From: Rhynchospora pubera | Lineage: Eukaryota > Streptophyta > Magnoliopsida > Poales > Cyperaceae | Length of the DNA: 64,000 nt | Direction of reading: 5' to 3' | Assembly (NCBI GenBank): GCA_028095005.1 | Contig: CM051459.1 | Coordinates: forward strand, 134,627,657 to 134,691,656 | Shown: one piece after another, positions 1 through 10,815 of the stretch | Layout of the letters: every line of letters begins with the position of its first letter | Numbering within the stretch: the first letter of the stretch is position 1 | The notes under the pieces: generated by a model | What the model was told of the DNA's origin: nothing | The model's input: the letters and a program-made list of their open reading frames with translations, nothing else | The model's database searches: none | Made by a program: the position numbers and the translations under genes

Positions 1-797
1 TAATATGTCTTTTTCAAAAGATGTAATCAAGTTGAGACCTTAAAAAGTGTGATTTAAAGGGTGCATTGCCAAAAGATGCAATCGAGTTTGTGTCTTTTCC
101 ACCAAAGGATGCCAACATTTATTTATAAATAATACATTTGTTCTCAAATTTTCATCAACTATTTCACATTTACAAAAAAAGACAACAATAATAGATTTCA
201 CATTACTTTCAAACATAATATTTTTTTTTAATTCAATTCAATTTCAGTATTTCATAATATTTGTAGCAATATTAATTATCATTATAAAAGAAACTATTAT
301 TGTCACTTATCTAAAAGTTTGATATTTGTACTTTGTAATTAATGTAAATGTCATTTGGGAGGATTTATGAGTTTTATTATGTGAAGGTATATATATTCAA
401 TGATTAATACCGAAATGTTTAAATTGTTATTACTTTTCATTCTTGAGCAAATCAATTATTCGAAATTATCTTCTTATAGAAAATATATTTTAAAACTATC
501 TATATACTTACAAATAAAAATTAATACCATAAATCACATATTGTTTACAATGGATACCATTATCCTCGAGCGAAGCTCGACCCACAAATTTAGTTACAAT
601 TTAAAAGCGAATCCTTTGTTAAAATAAATTATTTAGTTTTTAGTTACTTCAGAGACACTAGTCAAAATATTTCTAGCTTCAAGTCTCCAACCATGATTGA
701 TTCAATCCCCCGCAAAAATTGTATTGCAAACAAAACTACATTTTTTTTAATATAAATCCACGATTATTATAGTACCAATGAAATTACAAGTTACCGT
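1..797. other. AT-rich intergenic DNA
   Basis: No gene, RNA or repeat structure is supported here. The sequence is AT-rich with short homopolymer runs. A 75-codon open frame at 400-627 has no recognisable motif and its composition matches chance. Confidence 0.6.
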
Positions 798-1075
798 TAG
801 ACCTGGGCAACGTATAAAACGGAAACGGAATGAGGCGTTCCGTATTTCGTTCCGTTTCAACAAACGGTATGTACCGGCTGATTCGTATTCGTTCTGTTTG
901 GACGGAACGTAGCGAAACAGTATAATTTACACTGTATTTCACATAAACGAATCACGAATTGCATTCCGTTTTCCGTTCCGTTTGCGAAACGGAATAAAAT
1001 TTCGTTCCATTATACGTTCCACATGCACAGAACGGAACGATTTCGCGTATTTGCGGTATACCGCGCCCACCCCTA
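798..1075. mobile_element. Small non-autonomous hAT element (CGGAACG-word type)
   Basis: The element is 278 bp and flanked by a perfect 8-bp target duplication GTTACCGT (790-797 and 1076-1083), the size made by hAT transposases. The ends are imperfect inverted repeats: left TAGACCTGGGC, right (reverse complement) TAGGGGTGGGC. The interior is an array of direct and inverted copies of the word CGGAACG or AAACGGAA, with no coding capacity. Such subterminal words resemble the AAACGG-type transposase sites known for Ac. A relative lies at 2928-3240. Confidence 0.85.
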
Positions 1076-1240
1076 GTTACCGTCCTCAGATGGGAGCTAG
1101 TCCGCATAAGGACAGCACCACATGGAGACCACGAGTCCAAGACAACTGACAACTCCATGTGACTGTCGAGTGTCGACCGCGTGTTTTATTGATTTGCGGA
1201 AGTCGCATACAGTCATTTTATCTTATTATATATATTGATT

Positions 1241-2658
1241 CACTACGCCACTTTTTTTCATTAGTACCGGTTAAATATTGATTATTAGTATCGGTTTTCA
1301 AGCGGTACTAATAATAGGGATGTTAAAGATAATTAAAAATCGGTATTAAAAATCCGATACTAAAAACGCGCTGGAATTCATAGAAAAAGGCGGAGATCTT
1401 TAGTACCGATTTTTAACTAATAACCGGTACTAAAGATGACATCTTTAGTACCGGTTATTAGTTAAAAACCGGTACTAAAAATCCTCGTCATTTTTTATAT
1501 TTACTATTTTTAGTACTGATTTTTAGGCTAATAACCGGTACTAAAAATCATTGTAAAACAAAAAAAAAATTAGGCTAGCGCTTTTTTTTCAAATTAACAA
1601 AAATTCAAAATCTATATATTATACAAATAATTTACATACACAATTCAAACACAATAAAATAAATAATAATTAACAAAATTAATAAAATTTTCGGATTTTA
1701 ACCAAATTATGCAATTTTCAGATTTTTTTACCCAATTTCAATTATAAAAATTTTGGGTATCATCCCAATTTTAAAATTTATTAACAAAAATTAATCTTAA
1801 TTTGTCGGATTTAACCATTCAACACAAATATTTAACCAAAATCCATTAGCAGTGAAAGAATGAGATTCCTTACTCGTCGTAGAGGTGGCGAAGTCGCGTC
1901 GAGAAAGAAAGAGCAATGAGAGAATGACACAGTCGAGTCGAGTGAGAGAGAGAGGCGGTGGAGAAGGAGGGAGATACAGTAGATCGAGAGGGACTGGAGA
2001 GGCAACGTGGAGAGAGAGGAGAAGCGGTGGAGAGTATATCAAGAGGAAGAGGAAGAGATGAGAGATAGGAGGAGGCAGCAACTAGATTTTGGACTTAGAA
2101 AAATTTTCACGTAGAGAGATGCATCTTATATTGGTTTTGGTGGCATTTTATTTAAAAAAAATTAAATTGATTTTTAGTAGCGGTTTTTTATAAAAAAACC
2201 GGTACTAAATGAATTAAAATTTTTGGTTTTTTTAAATTAATTTTAGTACCGGCTTTTTACTTTCTGTTTTTTGTTTCTAAATTAATACTACTTCTTTTTT
2301 TTAATTAGGTTAATTCATAAATTAAATTATTTGAGCATTTTCTGTTTTACAAATTAATTATATGAAATAATTGGTGAAATTGGTGAAAACCGTTTTAAAT
2401 TTTGTATAAAAAACCGGCACTAAATTTAAAGCGGTTTTTTTTATTCTTTCAAACTTTTAGTATCGGTTTTTTTTTTATAAAAAACCGGTACTAAAGTACT
2501 AAATAAAAATGTTTTTTTTATTTTTCAGATGATCTTTAAAAACCGGTACTAAATAATAAATCTGACAATTACGAAACTGTCATGATTTATTATTAGTATC
2601 GGTTTTCTTAAAAACCGGTACTAATGATTCGGTATTAATAATCTTTTTTGTTGTAGTG
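1241..2658. mobile_element. Small non-autonomous CACTA element (TAGTACCGGTT type)
   Basis: The element is 1418 bp, begins CACTACGCCA and ends TTGTTGTAGTG, and is flanked by the 3-bp target duplication ATT (1238-1240, 2659-2661). Both are hallmarks of the CACTA (En/Spm) superfamily. Both subterminal regions (about 1260-1560 and 2160-2640) are packed with direct and inverted copies of TTAGTACCGGTTTTT, the expected kind of transposase-binding array. The middle (about 1860-2080) is a purine-rich GAGAGA tract. No transposase is encoded, so mobility would depend on an autonomous partner. The motif differs from that of the large CACTA elements in this window. Confidence 0.88.
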
Positions 2659-2927
2659 ATTGATTAATTTCCGTGACTCCAGTCAATTCTATTTGGTTTC
2701 CCGTTGTATTATGAACCTCCTTTGTTATGTAATGTAAGCATGCCAGGCCGATGAATGATTTATTTCCGCGTGTGTTACTTTTAGTTATAATCACGATTAA
2801 TTGATTATTGAACGTTCGCCTTGCTTGATCATTTTTGCATTGCGTAAAAGAAGAAGAAACTTCTTCGCCTTGCCTGATATAATTATTATTTGACAAAACC
2901 AATCCAAAAGCAATTCAACGTTGGTGC

Positions 2928-3240
2928 TAGATCTGTCAAACGTTCAAATGAAAAGCAAAACATGTCTGTTCTATTTTCGTTCCGCTCCAGTCAACGGAAA
3001 ATCTATTCGTTTAACGTTCCGTTTCGTCAAACGTAACAATTTTTTATTCCGTTTAAAGTTCTGTCCTTCATTTACCATTGATTCCAGCGAAATTTGTTTT
3101 TCTGTTTCAGTAACATTTATAAATTTCAGTTTCATTTTCGTTCTGTTTTTAAAAACGAAACTAAAATTTTTTCTGTTTAACGTTCCGTTTAGACGGAACG
3201 GAACAGAACAATACGGAGGAATGGAATACTGACAGGCCCA
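2928..3240. mobile_element. Small non-autonomous hAT element, relative of 798-1075
   Basis: The element is 313 bp. The flanking octamers GTTGGTGC (2920-2927) and GTGGGTGC (3241-3248) match at 7 of 8 bases, consistent with an aged hAT target duplication. The ends TAGATCTGTCA and (reverse complement) TGGGCCTGTCA form an imperfect inverted repeat. The interior again uses words such as AACGTTCCGTTT and ACGGAACGGAAC, as in the element at 798. It is non-coding. Confidence 0.72.
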
Positions 3241-3248
3241 GTGGGTGC

Positions 3249-3959
3249 AATACCAATGTGACCGCGGTTATCTATCCCCAATCAGTATCAGTATTATAAA
3301 TAAAAATCCGTGGGTGTCGGTTTAAACACAGTTGAGTTTTGGACGGACACGGGAATCGGGCATAAGAAGGTTTTTTTCAGTTTGTGGAACATTATCTGTA
3401 TAAACCTTGGTGTGGCGAGCATATAGTGGGACAAAACAACTCGGTTCATCAGAATACAATTAATTGGTTGCACAATATTCTCTTATTTCAGTCCCTTCCA
3501 TCATATTTCATCTCAGTTCATCTCTCTAAAAGCAAAAAAATCGCATCGCCTCCTTCCCTGCGCTGTTTATGTTCTGTGTCGCCTACCCGAATTCCTCATT
3601 TTCTTTCTTCCTCCTCCTCTAAAGGTAGAAATTGGTCACACAGCGGCCCTCCTTTATCGTCCACATGTCCTCGCCTCCTCCCTCCGTTCGTTCTCTTCTC
3701 TGACTTACAGGTTGCATAACGAAAATACTAGATCTGTTTATGAAAGTTCATTATTTAATTGATGGTAGGGGTGCCAAAAAGAATTACGAAGCTACTACCA
3801 AGGTGGTAAAGACAAGTGACAAAGTGTCTGATGTAACGATGTTGGTGAATAGGAGGAACTAGAGTTGGAGTTTGCTGGAACTGCTACTAATTCAGGTGTG
3901 GGTTTCCGTTTATAAATTTTGTATTGTTCTCAAAATCGCCATTAACTCTGTTTTTAATT
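3249..3959. other. Unassigned region upstream of the PPR fragment
   Basis: An open frame at 3384-3719 reads through a pyrimidine- and serine-rich stretch (3500-3720) that could be an old transit-peptide exon, but it is interrupted soon after. I cannot identify homology, and the frame does not continue into the PPR-like segment. Confidence 0.3.
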
Positions 3960-4400
3960 TTATTGACACTACCCCAGATACTTCTCTTGGATTGCTATGC
4001 TAAGGCAGGTCGGTTTGGGGATTCATGGTGGGTCTTGAATGAGATAAAGAAGAAGAGAATTAGGTTAGATAGTTTTGTATATTGTAGAGTAATTAAGTTG
4101 TATAGGGATAATGGCATGTGGAAGAAATCAATAGAGCTACTAATGGAGATGGATGAGGTCGGAATTATTGATACATTGGGTAAACTTAGAAAATTGGGGA
4201 ATGCAGTCAAGGTGTTTGTGTAAATGCAACATGGGGGCTTGATTAACCTTTATTTTCCTTATTCTCTCTTCTTTGTTTATTTGATCATTATCATGCGTTA
4301 CTGAAGTGTTCTATTTCGGTGTATTAGCCCAGATGTCATTACCTACACTATTCTCATGAAAGCATTTGTAAGAGCCAAGCTATATGAAAAGGTTGTTTCC
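3960..4400 (+). pseudogene. Decayed pentatricopeptide-repeat (PPR) gene fragment
   Basis: The translation at about 3978-4220 contains LLDCYAKAGRFGDSWWVLNE and then YCRVIKLYRDNGMWKKSIEL, the helix-turn-helix pattern of two P-type PPR motifs. A third motif piece (PDVITYTILMKAFVRAKLYE) occurs at about 4328-4387 in another segment. In the family these proteins bind organellar RNA through tandem 35-residue repeats. Here the reading ends at 4221-4223. The PD-x-x-TYN linker of the second repeat is missing after VGII. There is no start, no transit peptide and no full array. It is either a truncated pseudogene or scattered exons of a broken gene. It is not a fragment of the PPR-SMR gene at 61.3 kb, whose repeats differ. 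Confidence 0.6.
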
Positions 4401-4872
4401 TTTCTCAATAAATTCTTTAAATATAAGTATTGCAAGTTAAACATGTAGTACCAAAGTACTATCCATTATTTTCCAGGGGTGCTATTAATTATTTTCTCTG
4501 ACTCTTAAATATATCTTCACAAAATTTTAAATGGCAGAATAATGTGCTTTGAGACAGCCATCCATAGGCCAAGCTGCAAAATCAGCGGCTGTTTATTTCA
4601 GAGTTATGATTAATGGAAAGGAAAAAGGTCTACGCAATTCTGATATTTGGTAGGCATATAATTATTGCCTTTGTTAATTAATAAAATTATTCCCTTTGCT
4701 GAAATTTATCTCTTTATCTCCTTTATTTATCAAATTCATTTTCTATAGGTACAACCTTCACGTTTTCAAGCTTCCTTTTTTGAGATGATCCACGTGGTAT
4801 CAAAAAGATTATTATCAATTCCATGTGCTATGTAAAGTATTATCGGTTCCAAAAATTTTGCAAATTATGTTT
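4401..4872. other. Intergenic DNA between PPR fragment and copia insertion
   Basis: A short coding-like stretch near 4590-4640 might be a further decayed exon of the PPR fragment, but it carries no diagnostic motif. The 5 bases at 4873-4877 (GTCCA) are the left target duplication of the copia element. Confidence 0.3.
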
Positions 4873-4877
4873 GTCCA

Positions 4878-6638
4878 TGTAAGGAAGTGTGTAATTTTCA
4901 TTTATTTTGCTAATTATCAATTAATTAACCAAGCAAATCACACACAAAAAGATCTAGTACACAAGCTATTCAAACACACGAGAAAAAGGGTTGGAAGTAT
5001 ACCTCTCTTGGTATCGCAACCAAGAGGCTCGTTCCAACGGTTTGGTGTCGGTGGCGTGCTCTCCAAGAACCTCCACGCCGTGCGCCTCGAGTCCACTAAG
5101 GAATTAACCACCTTCTCAAACCAATTATGCTAGTAATTGAGAGAAGTGTGTCTAATTCCAAAGCTTTCCCTCTTCAAGTTAATTCTCCAATTAATTTAGT
5201 GGAAAAACTTGCTCAACACATGAGCTAGGTGGTGTGTGGAAGAGAGAAAGGGGAATAGAAAATTCTGAAATTTTCTTTCCCTCTTGTGAGGTGCGGCCAA
5301 AGAGAGAAGGAGAGAGAGGTGTGTGGAGGCTAGGGTTTGCTCCCAAAGAACACCCCTTTATATAGACCTCATACCCTAGCTCTCATCCAAATTTTGATGG
5401 ACAAAATTGCCCCTCTATAGCCGCACCTACCTACCCCCTTTTGTGGGTTGGGCCTCAAGTCAAGTTGAGCCCAATAGTCTTCCATTTTATTACACCTTCC
5501 ATTTGGCATTAAATTAACTAATTAATTTAAGGCCCAATTTGCTCATTTTATTAAATGTGTTGATTATTATTAATTATTAACTATTTAATAATTAATATGG
5601 AATTAGTCAATGCATTTAATTATTTCTATATGATCTATTTGACTTAATTAATCATAACGGTCCATGACGGTATACGATTAATTAATCAACTTATCATATT
5701 TTGCAAAACCAATTGTTGCAAATAAACAATTAACGCACGTGTGGTTAAACACCTTATTATGTGTGACCCTTTGAGGATTTATGCTATGTTGGACATGGAA
5801 TTAAATCGCTATTTAATTCCAATAATAATAAGCGGTATCTAGCAACACGTTATGATTCCCAATTCGCATAAATAGTGTACAGCTACAAAATTTCAATCCT
5901 GCATAAGAGAACAATTATGTTTCTCTATTTTGATTCTTATGTCACACGATATCATCGTATAATCCAAGATAGGAACGTGTCATTCTTGCAGATTATACGT
6001 TTCTTGATCTAGAGATAATTGTATCAGTTGCTAGCAAACAATCTATCTCCATCAAGGGGCCCAAACAGATATCGTCACTCACTAAGTGAATTAATGAGGG
6101 ACATACGGTTTTCTTGATAATTAGCTTTTCCCCGCACAATTCAAGAATACTTAAATCAAGTCCGTATAGCAGCCTTTATCAGGAATCAGCGGTAGACATG
6201 ATTTATAGTATCTATCCTCATGTGGAAAAGATAATCATCTCAAACTTAGAACCAAAATCATAACGAAATAAATAATGACACGTAACACAATCCATATATT
6301 TATTTCGTGGGGTCCAGTCCTGTACTATGTTCTATAACATATACATATGCAATTAAGTTGGTTACTCTTAACCTATGATTTATAGAACTTAATCATCACT
6401 TAATTTGCATACTAATCTTATTGATAATTAATGTTCTCTGTTAATTATCAAGATTATGGACTTTTAGATTTATCGCTGTCATTTACTACTAAATGAATAA
6501 CAGTGATCTATAATTCAGATCCTCAACCTGAATGAACTGTCAATGATTAAATCAAAGAACAAATGATCTGAAATCATCAATAACATAAACTATAGAAGTG
6601 GCCTAAATAAGATTGGCTCCTAGGACATATCTCTAACA
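4878..6638 (-). repeat. 3' LTR of the copia element
   Basis: The LTR is 1761 bp. Read on the minus strand it begins TGTTAGAGATATGTCC and ends at TTACA, with the 5'-TG and CA-3' borders of LTRs (the plus-strand left edge is TGTAAGG, against TGTTAGG in the other copy). It contains a TATA-like TATATAAA on the minus strand at about 5357-5364 upstream of the gene-proximal end. It is nearly identical to 18430-20194. An apparent ORF at 4825-5133 is only LTR sequence. Confidence 0.93.
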
Positions 6639-6655
6639 ATCTCCTACTTGGTCTA
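6639..6655 (-). other. Copia polypurine-tract region
   Basis: Immediately upstream of the 3' LTR on the minus strand the sequence reads CCAAGTAGGAGAT followed by TGTTAG. This is the usual copia plus-strand priming context (a purine-rich AAGTRGGAGAT next to the LTR). Confidence 0.75.
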
Positions 6656-6753
6656 GAGTCAATCAATGGTGACTTCTAGCAAGTGCATAGTACTCAATGT
6701 AATATCCAAAATATACATGTCTCATACTAAAGCCTAGTAATAAAAGATACAAC

Positions 6754-7272
6754 TCAAAGCCACTCAGGCATACGCCTAATCCCCATGGATGCAACATGCA
6801 ACTCATGTGCGGCTCGAGATAAAGGCTTTGTCAGAGGGTCCGCTGTGTTCGCGGCACCGTCCACCTTCTTGACCTTGACCCATCCATCATTGATCAACTG
6901 ACGGATGAGATGGAATCGTCGTAGAATGTGCCTAGTCTTTTGATGAGACCTAGGCTCCTTGGACTGAGCTATGGCTCCCGTGTTGTCGCAGTAGATATCC
7001 ACTGGACCTGAGATGCTTGGAACCACCTCTAGCTCGGTCAAGAACTCCTTGATCCATACACCTTCTTTCGCTGCTTCACCAGCCGCTAAGTATTCTGCTT
7101 CGGTGACGGAATCGGCCGTAGTATCTTACTTGGAACTCTTCCAACTCACGGTACCACCATTGAGCAGAAATACGAAGCCGGACTGTGATTTTGAGTCATC
7201 TCGATCGGTTTGGAAACTAGCATCAGTGTAACCACTTACAACGAGCTCTTGGTCTCCACCATATACGAGAAT
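6754..7272 (-). pseudogene. Copia Pol C-terminus: RNase H domain (split from RT)
   Basis: This is the 3' portion of the copia Pol frame, separated from RT by the CACTA insertion. Translation upstream of the listed stop gives the copia RNase H signature: a TDASFQTD-like first acidic segment, then EAEYLAAGEAAKE, then YCDNTGAIAQSKEP with the catalytic-type aspartate, ending DPLTKPLSR and a stop at 6754-6756. The enzyme would remove the RNA strand during reverse transcription. There is an in-frame TAA at 7126-7128 (minus strand) inside SWKSSK*D, a position that is normally a coding residue. The domain is therefore broken by both the insertion and the nonsense codon. Confidence 0.88.
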
Positions 7273-7590
7273 CACTACGGGAAAAAGGACCTTCTGTAAC
7301 GGCACTTCTGTAACGGTTGAGCAGAATAGTGAGGCATTAGGCGGGAAATAGGCGCCACAAATCTGTAACGGTTATTATGAAACAACCGTAATAACATTTC
7401 CGTCATGGTCAGGGGAAAAAATGCATCAACCTTCTGTAACGGTTGTTGGATAATAACCGTTACAGATTTATTATATTCTGTAACGGTTATTATCCAACAA
7501 CCGTTACATAGAGGCAAATAATTTTGTTTTTATTTTTTTAGTGATTCTGTAACGGTTATTTGGAAATAACCGTTACAGAAAGGTTATGTA
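7273..7590. repeat. Left terminal palindrome array, CACTA copy 1
   Basis: The array contains several inverted pairs of CTGTAACGGTTATT and AATAACCGTTACAG separated by 2-6 bp (for example 7434-7467, 7480-7508, 7546-7580). The first pair is collapsed here (7303-7328) but intact in copy 2 (53781-53815). It is followed by AAAGGTTATGTA, which also follows the internal array at 9665. Confidence 0.9.
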
Positions 7591-7933
7591 TAAATAAAAT
7601 ATCATCCTCACTCATCTAACTCTCAGTCGCGCGCACTTTTCAACATTCAAACGGATCAGAAGTTCAAAGTATATTTTCATGAACTCCTCTTTATTTAAAT
7701 TATTTTGCATTTCGTTAATAATTTGAATATATATAGGCATCAATTTCGTTCATATAGTAAACGTCATCAAGTAGTAGCTAGCAATAATACACAGATCAGG
7801 TAAGAAAAGGAAGAGAGTGAAGGCAAAGTAAAGAAGAATGCTCTTTGTTGATATTCCAAGAAGAAAATTTAAGGATTACAGCCATAAAGCATACAGAGCT
7901 AAACAAAAAATTTAAGACAAAGAGAAGAAGCAC

Positions 7934-8854
7934 TTAGAACTGCTGTACATTAAAGGAGGCATTAATAGCATTAAAGAACCAAGGCAGAAAACTTGAAGAG
8001 GCAATGGCTAAAAAGGGATCACCAGTAGCACAATGTACTGGCAAGGAGACACCAGAAGCTGATCCAGTAGGAGGAGCAACAGAAGCTGATTCAGTAGAAG
8101 TTGAATCGGTGTCAGTCGATGGTGGTGGAGGAGGTGGTGGAGGAGGTGGAGGAGGCACCCAAGGCCTGCCGGGGCCTACAAAAGGTGGTTCAGTGGGCCC
8201 TCCAACTTGTTCAAAACCTTCAATATGTACCCTAGCTCTGGCAGCTCGAGGGTCTGCAGAGATAACCAAATGATGAGGGATCTCTGAGGGATGAGCTCCT
8301 TTAATAAGCAAACGCAAATGAAGGAAGATCCCATCAGAGAAGTGAGGAGCAGTGAAAATTGGATAACCAAACCCAGACACCAGCATGTTAATGGCACTTC
8401 TATTCCAGAGATGAAGAGGGGGACCAGTAATTCTGATTCTGGTACGATAAAGAGGAGGTTCATAAACTGTACCAGCACGCTCAGTCCACCTTGTTAGAAC
8501 CAATCTAACATTCTGCAGGTAAATGACACCTAGGCTGCAGATTTCATTCCTGACCCCTTGATTTGGGCAAACCAGAAGAAAATCTCCAGAGGTTGGGTGC
8601 ACTGGAGAGAGACGATACTGGTGAACTGCAAAACCAAACTGACGTGCAAGTCTGAATCCCAAGCGGTGCTCAAGATCAGGCGGAAGTAATCCTTCTGCTT
8701 GGAATGTAACAATCGCCGCTCTGTGCAGAACTTCATTTTCAGGGTCAAGATCTTGTATAGGAGAGTAAAACACATTTAAATGATCAGGTCTGAGATCTTC
8801 AAACTCAGCAGCACTGTTCATAGGCACAAATTGCCAATCATGAAGGTTTGCCAT
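7934..8854 (-). CDS. CACTA-borne ORF A: DUF4283-like protein with polyproline tail
   Basis: This intact 306-residue frame starts MANLHDWQFVPMN. I do not recognise a transposase. Residues about 45-200 resemble the gag-like DUF4283 domain common in plant transposon ORFs: GDFLLVCPNQGVRNEICSLG, then RIRITGPPLHLWNRSAINML, then a LLIKGAHPSEIPHHL strand. Residues about 230-255 are a run of 13 prolines after PGRPWVP, followed by an S/T-rich acidic tail. A zinc-knuckle-like frame (8869-9324) ends 14 bases upstream, and in related plant proteins zinc knuckles precede this domain, so the two may belong to one spliced gene. Copy 2 (54424-55344) differs at two residues (R to C, S to Y). The role is unknown; nucleic-acid binding is an inference. 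Confidence 0.6.
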   Translation of the reverse strand: MANLHDWQFVPMNSAAEFEDLRPDHLNVFYSPIQDLDPENEVLHRAAIVTFQAEGLLPPDLEHRLGFRLARQFGFAVHQYRLSPVHPTSGDFLLVCPNQGVRNEICSLGVIYLQNVRLVLTRWTERAGTVYEPPLYRTRIRITGPPLHLWNRSAINMLVSGFGYPIFTAPHFSDGIFLHLRLLIKGAHPSEIPHHLVISADPRAARARVHIEGFEQVGGPTEPPFVGPGRPWVPPPPPPPPPPPPSTDTDSTSTESASVAPPTGSASGVSLPVHCATGDPFLAIASSSFLPWFFNAINASFNVQQF

Positions 8855-8868
8855 ATCTGAAGAAAGAA

Positions 8869-9324
8869 CTAAAAAGGAGGAGAAGTGGAAGAGGCAGCAA
8901 GAGGGGATTGAGTATTAATAGATGGGGGAGGGAGAGGAGAAGGCAAAGAGATTAAAGGAAGAATTGAAGAAGTTCTCTGACAATTATGACCAAATTTAAG
9001 ACAAACCAAGCACCTCTTCGGAAGACTACAACTTGATTCAGGTGTTCTGATATTGAGATTCTGATATTGATGATTCAGGTACGTTCTGACCAAATTTAAG
9101 ACAAACCAAGCACTTCTATCTAAGCTATTAATGATATTGAGATTCTGATATTGTACGATTCTGATATTGAGATTCTGATTTGATTGATACTTGTGAGGCA
9201 AACTAAATACTTTGTTTATTGTTTGTGTAATATGCATGATTATATATATGTTTGATATATGTGTGATATGCTGCATGTGTTTAATGTAAATTGGGTACCA
9301 ATCTGGTACCAATTCGGCTAGCAA
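8869..9324 (-). CDS. CACTA-borne frame with degenerate zinc knuckle
   Basis: This 151-codon frame has one motif of interest, RCLVCLKFGHNCQ, in which C-x2-C-x4-H resembles a CCHC knuckle whose last cysteine is misplaced. The nucleotides of this motif are duplicated about 90 bp away (8985-9015 and 9077-9110), but the second copy is read in another frame here. The rest includes runs such as YQNLNIR from a GATTCTGATATTGA tandem repeat. It sits directly upstream of ORF A and may be its 5' exon or a decayed part of it. The copy at 55359-55814 translates identically. Confidence 0.4.
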   Translation of the reverse strand: MLAELVPDWYPIYIKHMQHITHISNIYIIMHITQTINKVFSLPHKYQSNQNLNIRIVQYQNLNIINSLDRSAWFVLNLVRTYLNHQYQNLNIRTPESSCSLPKRCLVCLKFGHNCQRTSSILPLISLPSPLPPPSINTQSPLAASSTSPPF

Positions 9325-9336
9325 ATTGGGCTAGCC
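9267..9336 (-). promoter_or_regulatory. Shared leader block of module A (CACTA copy 1)
   Basis: A block of about 70 bp (TATGCTGCATGTGTT ... two GGTACCAAT units ... GCTAGC ... GGGCTAGCC) recurs at 12279-12351 upstream of the second ORF module, in the same orientation. Its position 5' of both minus-strand ORF modules suggests a promoter or leader duplicated with each module. No TATA box was assigned. Confidence 0.55.
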
Positions 9337-9346
9337 AATCAAACAG

Positions 9347-9680
9347 GCGAAACACAAAAAAAAGACCTTCTGTAACGGTTATTAAGGAATAACCGTTACA
9401 GAATATTATAATTTCATTTTTTTTATTATAAACATTATCTGTATCGGTTATTACCTAATAACCGTTACAGAACATTATAATTTTATTTTTTTTATTATAA
9501 ACATTATCTGTATCGGTTATTACCTAATAACCGTTACAGAATATTATAATTTCATTTTTTTTATTATAAACATTATCTGTATCGGTTATTACGTAATAAC
9601 CGTTACAGAAGCCAATCTTCTGTAATAAGTCTTCTGTAACGGTTTGTTTAAATAACCGTTACAGAAAGGTTATGTATTTA
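9347..9680. repeat. Internal palindrome array with terminus-like left edge (copy 1)
   Basis: The array begins GCGAAACAC, an A-run and GACCTTCTGTAACGG, close to the true terminus (GGGAAAAAGGACCTTCTGTAACGG) but without CACTA. It holds five palindromes. Three are a tandem 68-bp unit carrying CTGTATCGGTTATT with AATAACCGTTACAG. Copy 2 has only one such unit (55928-55964), which accounts for the 136-bp length difference. Confidence 0.85.
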
Positions 9681-9904
9681 GGTTAAGTCTTCCCAGCCGC
9701 ATTCCTTTCTCTCTTCTTTTCATTTTATTCAAAGAAATACCTCTCTTATCCCTTCTGTTTCACTCCAAAAAATAGCAAAAAATTTATAAAAATTCTGAAA
9801 AAAAGAGAACAAAAAGGAGAGCAGATTTGAGGTAAAAAAACAAAAAATTTGTATCGTATTTTTTCATATTTTTTCCTTATTTATTTCGGTTTTTTCATGA
9901 GAAC

Positions 9905-10018
9905 GAGAGCAGATTCAACGGATCGATCGAAAGAACGAGAAGGAGAGCAGATTCAACGGATCGATCGAAAGAACGACAAGGAGAAGGAGAGCAGATTCAA
10001 CGAATCGATCGAAAACTG
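9905..10018. repeat. Short tandem repeat, about 36-40 bp x3
   Basis: There are three copies of a unit containing GCAGATTCAACGGATCGATC followed by GAAAGAACGA. They lie between the internal array and ORF B. The same array is at about 56259-56369 in copy 2. The frame read through it is low-complexity and probably not a gene. Confidence 0.7.
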
Positions 10019-10636
10019 GATAATTTTATATTTCTTCGGTACTTTCATAAACTCCTCTTTTTTCATATATATGCGATTTAGGGTTAACTGCTTTTTTTCC
10101 TTTTGCTTTTAAGTTGTAATTGACAAATAATTGAGCTAAATAATTGAGCTGAATTACGGTTGACAAACAATGCAATTTACATAGGCTGACAAACAATGCT
10201 ATGGTCAATAGTGTCTGCCAATTGCATACCAGAGGTGTACATGAAGGAATTTTGTGTGTTAAGTTTTGAATTTCTCCTTGCATATGTATTATTGGCCTCT
10301 GGTATGCGCATGAATCAAATTGCCTGTTGGCCACAAATGTCAAATGTCAATAGAAACCTTTCTACTAAAGAGCAATTTATATTGTTTCAAGCTTGATTCT
10401 GTATCTAAACATCACAAACATACATCTAAACATCACACAATTCTTGCCATTAACAGTACAATACAACAATAAATAACTGAGAAGTAAAAAAAAAGGGCAG
10501 CATCTAGGTAGAGGATGTGTCATCAGTGGAGCCATTGCTCTTCTTTGCTGCTTCCTGCTTCTTTGCCAAATCCATGAAGGTTTTTTCCATGTCTGTTTTC
10601 AAGTCAGTGCAATTATTGAAAAAGTTAAATGTATAT

Positions 10637-10815
10637 TTATGTAGAGCTATTCTCTAAACTAGGATTTATGTAGAGCTATTCTCTAAACTAGGATTTATGT
10701 ATTCTCTAAACTAGGATTTATGTATTCTCTAAACTAGGATTTATGTAGGATTTAAACTATAGAAGTTATTTAGGGCTTTTGAACATATTGTCTAGAAAGA
10801 AGCTATTCTCTAAGC
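10637..10815. repeat. Minisatellite downstream of ORF B (copy 1, short allele)
   Basis: There are two 29-bp units (GTAGAGCTATTCTCTAAACT plus AGGATTTAT) and two 23-bp units lacking GAGCTA, followed by one GTAGGATTTAAACTATAG segment. In copy 2 a 162-bp higher-order unit is present three times (56997-57465). Confidence 0.85.

Noticed and set aside
1797..2081. Minus-strand proline/leucine-rich frame in the small CACTA element
   Set aside because: It reads through a GAGAGA purine tract; low-complexity with no homology signal.
4825..5133. 102-codon plus-strand frame repeated at 18413-18685
   Set aside because: It lies within the two copia LTRs, antisense to the element. Repetition reflects the LTR pair.
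8004..8273. Glycine-rich plus-strand frame (also 54494-54763)
   Set aside because: It is the antisense of the polyproline tract of ORF A; there is no independent start context or motif.
9360..9680. CRISPR-like regularly spaced palindromes
   Set aside because: A plant nuclear transposon context. Units are tandem, with the spacers themselves repeated, so these are subterminal repeats rather than a CRISPR array.
9849..10112. 87-codon frame conserved in both CACTA copies (also 56203-56466)
   Set aside because: Conservation follows from the recent duplication of the whole element. The protein is low-complexity, from a short tandem repeat.
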